This document shows positions 23,944 through 30,615 of a stretch of DNA of 30,615 bases, piece by piece (the first letter of the stretch is position 1; each line of letters starts with the position of its first letter). Source of the DNA: Methylotenera_A sp040387095 (lineage in GTDB: Bacteria > Pseudomonadota > Gammaproteobacteria > Burkholderiales > Methylophilaceae); contig JAZKEJ010000149.1 in NCBI GenBank assembly GCA_040387095.1, forward strand, positions 1 through 30,615, read 5' to 3'. The position numbers were made by a program, and so were the translations under genes. A model generated the notes under the pieces. That model was not told the origin of the DNA. It worked only from the letters and a program-made list of their open reading frames with translations, and made no database searches.

Positions 23944-26112
23944 ATGAAAAACCCTACAAATGAAAAACCCGATGACAATGATTTAACAGGCTTAAAGCCT
24001 TCCGTTTCAGATAAAAACCGTTCGCAACAAGCGGCTTCATTAGTGGCCGAAATGCCGGGCGAATCGCTTACTACCAATCAAGGTTTATTGATTAGCGATA
24101 ATCAAAACTCTTTGCGTGCTGGCGTACGCGGCCCGTCACTTTTAGAAGATCATATTCTGCGCGAAAAAATCATGCATTTTGATCATGAGCGCATCCCTGA
24201 GCGTGTAGTGCATGCGCGTGGCGCCGCAGCACATGGCATTTTTGAGCTTTATGAAAATATGAGTAAAGTAACAAAAGCTGGATTTTTGAACGACACAAGC
24301 GTTAAGACACCTGTTTTTGTACGCTTTTCCACCGTGGCGGGTTCACGCGGCTCTGCTGATACAGCGCGTGATGTGCGCGGTTTTGCGGTACGTTTTTACA
24401 CCGAAGAAGGTAATTTTGATTTAGTAGGCAACAATATTCCTGTATTTTTTGTGCAAGATGCCATTAAGTTTCCTGATTTAATTCACTCTGTAAAACCAGA
24501 GCCGCATAATGAAATCCCTCAAGCATCTTCTGCGCACGACACGTTTTGGGATTTTATCTCCATGGTGCCAGAAACGACCCATACCATTATGTGGGTAATG
24601 TCGGATCGCGGTATTCCACGTAGTTTTGCCGACATGGAAGGCTTTGGCGTACACACATTCCGATTCATTGACGCGGTAGGTAAATCCAGCTTTGTTAAAT
24701 TCCATTGGAAACCTGTGGCAGGTGTACATTCTTTAGTATGGGATGAAGCGGTAAAAATAGCCGGTAAGGATGCAGACTTCCATCGCCGTAATTTGTTTGA
24801 AGCGATTGAAAGTGGATTGTATCCGGAGTGGGAATTAGGCGTGCAAATTGTGCCTGAGGAAGACGAATTTAAGTTTGACTTTGACTTATTGGATGCTACC
24901 AAACTGATTCCAGAGTCATTGGTTCCTGTACAAATTATTGGGAAAATGACCCTTAACCGCAATCCAGACAATTACTTTGCTGAAACTGAACAAGTGGCTT
25001 TTCACCCTGGACATTTAGTACCAGGGATTGATTTCAGTAACGATCCTTTACTGCAAGGCCGTTTGTTTTCTTATACCGATACACAGTTATCGCGTTTAGG
25101 CAGCGCGAATTTTCACGAGATTCCTATTAATCGGCCTATTGCCGAAGTACATAATAATCAACGAGATGGTCATATGCGCCAAACTATTGTAAAAGGGCGT
25201 GTGAGCTATGAGCCTAATACTTTAGGTGGCGGTTGCCCAATGCAGAGACCTTGGGAGCAGGGTGGATTTGTGAGCCATCCCGAAGTGGTGGAAGGTAACA
25301 AAATTCGTGCACGCAGCGCTAGTTTTGCTGATCACTTTTCACAGCCTGCATTATTTTGGCGTAGCCAAGCAGATTGGGAAAAAGACCATATTGTGGCGGC
25401 ATTTTGCTTTGAACTGGCTAAAGTAGAAATACCGGCGATACGCGAGCGTATGGTTGCGACATTGACTCAAGTAGATGAAGAATTAGCACAGCGTGTGGCA
25501 GATGGTTTGGGCATGGAAGTGCCAGCGCCACCTATTGGCTGTGATGATGTGCCATATACAGATGAGCCAGAAATGGATGCGGCTTTAAGCATGGCAGATG
25601 TACCTGATACAGGGATTGCTGGGAAAAAAATTGCGATATTGGTGAGCAATAATGTGGATGGTGCAGTGGTTAATGCCGTGCGCAAAGCATTAGAAGAGCA
25701 AGGTGCGGTGGTTAAATTATTAGCCTCAAAACTGGGTGATATTACCAGTAACGAAGGTGATATCATGCATGTAGACCATAGCTTGCCAACCATGTCGTCT
25801 GTATTGTTTGACGCTGTTTTCATCCCTGGTGATGAAGTGAACGCCAACATATTATGTAATGATGCCAACGCCGTGCTATTCGTTAAAGAAGCGTATAAGC
25901 ATGGCAAAACCATAGGTGTTAGCGATGGCGGCGTGATGTTATTAGATAAAGCCGCCCAGTCGGCGGGCGCCCAAAACGATGAGTTTAAGGGTGATGGCGT
26001 TATAGTTGAGCTGGGTGAAATGGTCGATAAAGCGTTTATTGAACGGTTTATTGCGGCAATTGCTCAGCATCGATTCCCACAGCGTAAAGATTCAGATGCA
26101 ATAATCGCCTAG
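23944..26112 (+). CDS. katE: Large-subunit catalase (HPII type)
   Basis: 722 residues, the length of clade II catalases. It disproportionates hydrogen peroxide in the cytosol. Catalytic residues fall where the E. coli HPII spacing predicts: distal H90 in VVHARGAAAHG, N163 in GNNIPVFFVQDA, proximal haem ligand Y377 in RLFSYTDTQLSRLG. A C-terminal flavodoxin/DJ-1-like domain (about 565-710, KKIAILVSNNVDGAVV...FIPGD...GVSDGGVMLLD) is present. The N-terminus is polar, as in HPII. Translation start support is moderate (GAAAG). None of the shared operators lies in 23870-23943, so it may depend on the CYTH-CHAD promoter or another signal. Confidence 0.96.
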   Translation: MKNPTNEKPDDNDLTGLKPSVSDKNRSQQAASLVAEMPGESLTTNQGLLISDNQNSLRAGVRGPSLLEDHILREKIMHFDHERIPERVVHARGAAAHGIFELYENMSKVTKAGFLNDTSVKTPVFVRFSTVAGSRGSADTARDVRGFAVRFYTEEGNFDLVGNNIPVFFVQDAIKFPDLIHSVKPEPHNEIPQASSAHDTFWDFISMVPETTHTIMWVMSDRGIPRSFADMEGFGVHTFRFIDAVGKSSFVKFHWKPVAGVHSLVWDEAVKIAGKDADFHRRNLFEAIESGLYPEWELGVQIVPEEDEFKFDFDLLDATKLIPESLVPVQIIGKMTLNRNPDNYFAETEQVAFHPGHLVPGIDFSNDPLLQGRLFSYTDTQLSRLGSANFHEIPINRPIAEVHNNQRDGHMRQTIVKGRVSYEPNTLGGGCPMQRPWEQGGFVSHPEVVEGNKIRARSASFADHFSQPALFWRSQADWEKDHIVAAFCFELAKVEIPAIRERMVATLTQVDEELAQRVADGLGMEVPAPPIGCDDVPYTDEPEMDAALSMADVPDTGIAGKKIAILVSNNVDGAVVNAVRKALEEQGAVVKLLASKLGDITSNEGDIMHVDHSLPTMSSVLFDAVFIPGDEVNANILCNDANAVLFVKEAYKHGKTIGVSDGGVMLLDKAAQSAGAQNDEFKGDGVIVELGEMVDKAFIERFIAAIAQHRFPQRKDSDAIIA

Positions 26113-26549
26113 CTGGCTGTTTTAAGGTTGGAGGCACTTTTACTAGATAGGGTTATCTTAATAAGACATGCTAAAGAAAATTTAGCGCTTATTAAACAAT
26201 TGTCAGAAGTTAAAGCGTTGATTACGCGGTCAATGTAATTACGTATTTTTTAAACTTTTTCCCAATTGTGACCTTACTTTTAATTGTGCTTTCAATTACA
26301 AACTTGTGCTTGATAACAGCATGGTAAATAGCCTGATTGTATAGCGCACTGGCGGCACATTAGTTAATCCACAATCAACCCAAAACCTTCAGGTTAACTA
26401 GGTCTTGTGTGCGACAGCGCACAGAGATATCAGCATAGACAGAGTAGCTTAATAGTAAGATGAAGCATCAGTAATTTAAGCAGCCACAACCATGTTTAAA
26501 CAGCTAAATCATGTGTTAGTCGAAAATTTATCGCTTCAATAAACCGTTA
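26113..26549. other. 437-base intergenic region
   Basis: Directly after the catalase stop the same frame stays open for 41 codons to TAA 26236-26238, with no start better than TTG 26128; I do not call it a gene. The middle part is AT-rich without structure. The operator-promoter for the glucan synthase lies at 26408-26450. A 16-codon ORF (26492-26542) ends seven bases before the synthase ATG. Confidence 0.5.
26408..26450 (+). promoter_or_regulatory. Class II Crp/Fnr-type promoter, glucan synthase
   Basis: 16-mer TGTGCGACAGCGCACA (26408-26423), an almost perfect palindrome of the GCAC variant, ACAGAG (26421-26426), and TAGCTT (26445-26450) 18 bp on. The transcript would start near 26457. Confidence 0.55.
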
Positions 26550-29500
26550 ATGAGAGCTAATATCAACAATATTCTACCTAAGCTTTCTAGCAAATTTTCA
26601 AATTTGCTTTCCTATTTTCGCAAGTCATCTCATCATGAAAACGAGCAGGAGTTGCTACGAGCCGAACTGCTTAGTATAGAGCAGCTTAAGCGCCATGCTA
26701 TTACGCTTGCTTCCACACACAAAGTTAACTTAGATCTTGGCCCGGATAATTTATTGGCAAGGTTGTCTGACAACGCCAGCGTTATTTTAAATGTCTATCA
26801 GGCCATTTCTACCGCTAGCACCAATCCTGAAAAAGCTGACCGGAATTTGGCGCCAGCTGAAAGCTGGTTGCTGGATAATTTTTACCTGATTCAACAGCAA
26901 ATCACCTTGGCTCAGCGTCATTTGCCACGTGGTTACAGCAAGCAATTACCGCGACTAATCGGTGGCGTATCTGACGGTTTCCCGCGTATTTATGATTTGG
27001 CATTGGCTTTGATTTCACATATGGATGGTCGTGTTGATAGTGAAAATGCGACGCAGTTTATTGAAGCTTATCAAACAGTTGAGCCATTAATGCTGGGTGA
27101 ATTATGGGCTTTTCCTATTATGTTGCAGCTTGCATTAATAGAAAATCTGCGCCGCGTTTCAATGAGAATTGCCAACCGGCGTCAAGAACAGGAAAGTGCG
27201 ATTACTTGGGCAAATCGCATGTTGCTTGCGGCAGAAAACGAGCCAAAACAACTGATTCAGTTACTGGCCAAATTTGCTGATGCCGATATTCCTTTAACAG
27301 CCTCTTTTGTAGAAGAGTTCTACGCTAAACTGCAAGACCAAGGCTCGGCCATGGCGTTTGTGCAGGCTTGGATAGAACAGCAATTACTATTGCAGCATGT
27401 GACCGCTACGCAATTACTGGAATCCGCCAGTCGTAAAGCTGCTGCTAATCAAATTTCAATTGCCAACAGCGTTTCTAGCTTGCGTTTTATTGGCTCGATG
27501 GATTGGCATAACTTTGTTGAGCAGCTAAGTGTAGTAGAAAAACTGTTAAGCCAAGATCCCAGCAATCAATATGCTCAACAAGATTTTGCCACCCGCGATC
27601 GCTATCGTCATGCAATTGAAGATGTGGCGCGCTTAATGCCTCAGAACAAAGCTGCACAACATAACAATCAGCGTTCTCAATATGAGATTAGTGCAGCACG
27701 TATGTGCATTGATTTAGCCAGTACTGCCTATAATTTAATGGGTAGCAGCCATCGTAGTACGCATGTTGGATACTATTTAATTGACGATGGCTTGAAGCTA
27801 CTTAAACAAAAATTAAATTGCCAAAGTTCATTAGCAGCCACTTTTAAACAGGCTTGCAGCCCCTATAAATTAGTGTTTTATGTAGGGTCTATTTTAATAA
27901 TTACCGTATTGCTTAGCGCGGTAATTGCGACTGCTTTATACACAAATAGCTTTAATGATTGGCTAATCTGGCTCATTGTAGGGATTGCCTTTATAGGCAG
28001 TTCATCGCTGGCTGTTTCTCTGGTCAATTTATTGGTTACTCAAACAATTATCCCGCACGCCTTACCCAGGCTAGATTTTTCTAAAGGGGTGCCTGAACAA
28101 CACCGCACCATAGTCGTTATACCAACCTTAATCAGTAGCCTTGCGGAAATTGACAGTTTGTTAGAAGCCTTAGAAATACGCTATTTGGGTAACAGAGATG
28201 CCAACTTATGGTTTGCTTTACTGACGGATTTTAGAGATGCGCCAGCAAAAGTGATGGCTGAAGATGCTGCGCTTATCGCCCATGCACGTTCAAGTATAGA
28301 GGCATTAAACTCAAGATATTCTGCTGAAAGGCCTTGCATATTTTATCTATTCCATCGTCAACGCGAGTGGAATGTAGTAGACAAGATATGGATGGGGTAT
28401 GAGCGCAAACGCGGTAAATTAGAGCAGTTCAATACCTTATTACGCAACGGTGATATGAGCGCTAATAACGAATCAGCGTTTACCGAAATTGTTGGTGATA
28501 TCGGCATTTTAAGTACGATTAAGTACGTCATTACCTTGGATACTGATACGCAATTGCCGCGCGATTCAGCACGTAAACTAATTGGCAATATGGCGCATCT
28601 GCTTAATCGTCCTGTGTTTGATGAGGCTGCAGGTCGCATCAAGAATGGCTATGCAATTTTGCAACCACGCGCGACTACCGGCTTGATGAGTGCCAATCAA
28701 ACCTGGTTTACCAAATTGTATGCAGGTGAATCAGGCATGGATCCTTATACGCGCGAAGTATCGGATGTGTACCAGGATATTTTTGCTGAAGGCTCATTTG
28801 TCGGTAAAGGCATATACGATGTGGATGCTTTCAGGCAAGCGGTGGATGGGCGTTTTCCCAATAATCTGATTTTAAGCCACGATTTGTTAGAGAGTGGTTA
28901 TGCTAGAAGTGCCTTGGTAAGTGATGTGGATTTAATTGAAGAATATCCAGCCACATATGCGATGGATATTAGCCGTCGTCATCGCTGGGTACGTGGTGAC
29001 TGGCAATTGTCAGGCTGGCTGCTACCACGTGTACCCGGAGCAGGTGGTTTGAATGCCAATAGAAAACCTAATCCGCTTAGCGCTTTATCGATTTGGAAGA
29101 TTGTCGATAATTTAAGGCGCAGCCTGACTGCATTATCTTTGTTTATATTGTTGGTGAGCAGCTGGCTGATAGGCTCTTCTATTATGACAGTGCTGACAAT
29201 TCAAGCGATTGTGCTCACGATTTTATTTTTGCCGGCAATATTAAGTAACTTAATCGCGCTTCTCAATATACCTAAAGAACGTTCTTTATTTGCTCACTTA
29301 AGATTGTCCGGCCAGGCTGCAATGCAGTCTTTTTTGCTGGCATTATTATCGTTGGTATTTTTGCCGTATGAAGCGGCAATAAACTCAGATGCAATCCTTC
29401 GTTCTGCAGGCCGCATGTTATTGACTAAACGTAATTTGTTGCTCTGGCATTCGCCTGTTTATATAAAACGTAATGCTTGCGCAAGCACGCCAGATTTTTA

Positions 29501-30615
29501 TAAAGAGATGTGGATAGCACCAGCAGTTTCATTAGTACTTGTAGGCTTATTTGCTGGACTGCAAACGTTTTACGAAAGTTTGCCCGGTGCTTGGTTAACG
29601 GTTTGGATATTGTCCGCGCCAATATTATTACTTTGGTTTGTTTCACCATTAATTGCCTGGTGGATTAGCAAACCAATTACTTCGAAAGAAGCGGAGTTAA
29701 CCCTAGAACAAAGTGGATTTTTGCATAGCAGCGCAAGACGGACATGGCGTTATTTCGACCAGTTTGTAACGGCTGAAGAAAATTGGTTGCCGCCTGATAA
29801 CGTACAGTTCTATCCTGCGCCTGTGATTGCATCTCGCACATCACCGACCAATATTGGCATGGGTTTGTTGGCTAATTTAGCGGCTTATGATTTTGGATAT
29901 ATCACGGCAACGCATTTGTTGAGGTTAACTGAAAATACGCTCACTACCATGGAAAAGTTAACGCGTTACCATGGGCATTTTTACAATTGGTACGACACGC
30001 GCACTCTGCAGGTGTTAAATCCGCAGTATGTTTCATCAGTTGATAGCGGTAATTTGGCAGGCTGTTTATTGACTTTGCAAGCGGGATTATTAGAGCTTAA
30101 AAATCAACCGTTAAATGTTGCCCAATCTTTACGAGGATTAAACGATACGCTGGTTATATTGGCCGAGCATGTACCCTTACTGCCAGCAAAAGCCATCGAA
30201 AGTAAAATTAAGTTATTACAGGAAATGTTGCAGCAAGCCATATTGAATGCATCAACAGAATCAAATTTCTCACAGCGCACGCAACCAGCCCATTTGATAT
30301 TTATACCCATACAGCAAGTCGCTGGCGAGCTGTTAGCGGCATTGCCATTAGAAATGGATCGCCAGGATGAATTAATATATTGGGCAAATGCATTTAATAC
30401 ACAAGCAAATGATTGTTTAGAAGAAACAAAAAATGATCTGCAAACATCTTATGCGGATAAAAAACGCTGCCAAATAATAGATGACTTAGTAGCGCGTGCC
30501 AACATATTAGGTGAAATGGATTTTACCTTTTTGTACGATTACTCTACCGATTTACTCAGCATTGGATTTGACGTCGGTGAGCGTCGTCGCGATCCTTCTT
30601 GTTATGATCTGCTGG
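26550..30615 (+). CDS. ndvB: Cyclic beta-1,2-glucan synthase, 3' end outside window
   Basis: 1355 codons without stop, running off the window; family members reach about 2800 residues. It makes cyclic osmoregulated periplasmic glucan from UDP-glucose. A long cytoplasmic N-terminus (1-440) is followed by a pair of membrane helices (about 445-500). The GT84 transferase has ITLDTDTQLPRD (D664-T-D666), NGYAILQPR, and SHDLLESGYARSALVSDVDL (H777) followed by RRHRWVRGDWQL. Further membrane helices (about 865-950 and 990-1040) precede the start of the glycoamylase-like segment SPTNIGMGLLANLAAYDFGY...NWYDTRTL. The C-terminal GH94-type phosphorylase domain that sets ring size lies beyond the window. 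ATG 26550 lacks a ribosome site, and an in-frame stop at 26517 limits earlier starts. Confidence 0.93.
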   Translation, partial: MRANINNILPKLSSKFSNLLSYFRKSSHHENEQELLRAELLSIEQLKRHAITLASTHKVNLDLGPDNLLARLSDNASVILNVYQAISTASTNPEKADRNLAPAESWLLDNFYLIQQQITLAQRHLPRGYSKQLPRLIGGVSDGFPRIYDLALALISHMDGRVDSENATQFIEAYQTVEPLMLGELWAFPIMLQLALIENLRRVSMRIANRRQEQESAITWANRMLLAAENEPKQLIQLLAKFADADIPLTASFVEEFYAKLQDQGSAMAFVQAWIEQQLLLQHVTATQLLESASRKAAANQISIANSVSSLRFIGSMDWHNFVEQLSVVEKLLSQDPSNQYAQQDFATRDRYRHAIEDVARLMPQNKAAQHNNQRSQYEISAARMCIDLASTAYNLMGSSHRSTHVGYYLIDDGLKLLKQKLNCQSSLAATFKQACSPYKLVFYVGSILIITVLLSAVIATALYTNSFNDWLIWLIVGIAFIGSSSLAVSLVNLLVTQTIIPHALPRLDFSKGVPEQHRTIVVIPTLISSLAEIDSLLEALEIRYLGNRDANLWFALLTDFRDAPAKVMAEDAALIAHARSSIEALNSRYSAERPCIFYLFHRQREWNVVDKIWMGYERKRGKLEQFNTLLRNGDMSANNESAFTEIVGDIGILSTIKYVITLDTDTQLPRDSARKLIGNMAHLLNRPVFDEAAGRIKNGYAILQPRATTGLMSANQTWFTKLYAGESGMDPYTREVSDVYQDIFAEGSFVGKGIYDVDAFRQAVDGRFPNNLILSHDLLESGYARSALVSDVDLIEEYPATYAMDISRRHRWVRGDWQLSGWLLPRVPGAGGLNANRKPNPLSALSIWKIVDNLRRSLTALSLFILLVSSWLIGSSIMTVLTIQAIVLTILFLPAILSNLIALLNIPKERSLFAHLRLSGQAAMQSFLLALLSLVFLPYEAAINSDAILRSAGRMLLTKRNLLLWHSPVYIKRNACASTPDFYKEMWIAPAVSLVLVGLFAGLQTFYESLPGAWLTVWILSAPILLLWFVSPLIAWWISKPITSKEAELTLEQSGFLHSSARRTWRYFDQFVTAEENWLPPDNVQFYPAPVIASRTSPTNIGMGLLANLAAYDFGYITATHLLRLTENTLTTMEKLTRYHGHFYNWYDTRTLQVLNPQYVSSVDSGNLAGCLLTLQAGLLELKNQPLNVAQSLRGLNDTLVILAEHVPLLPAKAIESKIKLLQEMLQQAILNASTESNFSQRTQPAHLIFIPIQQVAGELLAALPLEMDRQDELIYWANAFNTQANDCLEETKNDLQTSYADKKRCQIIDDLVARANILGEMDFTFLYDYSTDLLSIGFDVGERRRDPSCYDLL

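Noticed and set aside
26128..26238. 36-codon frame continuing after the catalase stop
   Set aside because: Only a TTG start, no ribosome site with proper spacing and no recognisable motif; it may be chance openness.
26492..26542. 16-codon ORF before the glucan synthase
   Set aside because: No ribosome site, so not called as a gene; mentioned only as context for the unusual start.
1..30615. CRISPR arrays, insertion sequences, phage or integrase genes
   Set aside because: No regularly spaced direct repeats, transposase motifs or integrase; the tRNA end at the left edge has no adjacent integrase or repeated 3' end in view.

Overview
The window looks like chromosomal DNA from an AT-rich betaproteobacterium. 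The gene set (paired non-FNR Crp/Fnr regulators, small CsbD and PRC-barrel stress proteins, phosphoketolase plus acetate kinase) and the base composition would fit the Methylophilaceae (Methylotenera/Methylophilus type), but that is an inference from gene style, not from a marker gene. Two runs of exactly 100 N (17980-18079 and 23587-23686) are scaffold gaps, and each falls inside a gene. The window opens in the 3' part of a tRNA-Ser(UGA) and closes inside a very large cyclic beta-1,2-glucan synthase gene.

Layout. 1-120: tRNA-Ser 3' part and its terminator. 290-2045 (minus): hemerythrin-like protein, an unlisted 23-residue membrane peptide, and a four-helix membrane protein. 2204-8318 (plus): promoter, multi-PAS hybrid histidine kinase, response regulator with a bare PAS domain, and a Crp/Fnr-type regulator, probably one operon. 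8355-10304: divergent secreted small protein (minus) and exported HSL-type esterase (plus), followed by a small membrane protein. 10534-12160 (plus): superoxide dismutase, two CsbD-like proteins and a small unknown. 12336-16027 (minus): PRC-barrel protein, PAS-GGDEF-EAL enzyme, a second Crp/Fnr paralogue and a small zinc-ribbon protein. 16395-17504: small catalase-type haem protein. 17720-21260: phosphoketolase and acetate kinase. 21316-22191 (minus): NAD(P)HX dehydratase. 22488-23869: CYTH-CHAD protein with a gap and an in-frame amber codon. 23944-26112: KatE-type catalase. 26550-end: cyclic glucan synthase.

How it hangs together. Nearly every gene is a stress-protection, envelope or signalling gene: peroxide and superoxide removal, CsbD and PRC-barrel proteins, osmoprotective glucan, metabolite repair and c-di-GMP turnover. 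The main observation is that twelve transcription units share a promoter design not explained by ordinary annotation. A 16-bp near-palindrome of the form TGTTC-GNTANC-GAACA (variant TGTGC...GCACA) always points the same way relative to its gene. Its last bases form an ACAGAC-like element, with a TAAT-type -10 hexamer 16-18 bp further on in most cases. This places the palindrome near -41, the geometry of a class II Crp/Fnr activator site. Two Crp/Fnr paralogues without FNR cysteine motifs lie in the same region, one behind an operator of its own and one in a sensor-kinase operon that also carries an operator. I propose a Crp/Fnr-driven stress regulon fed by two-component and possibly c-di-GMP signalling.
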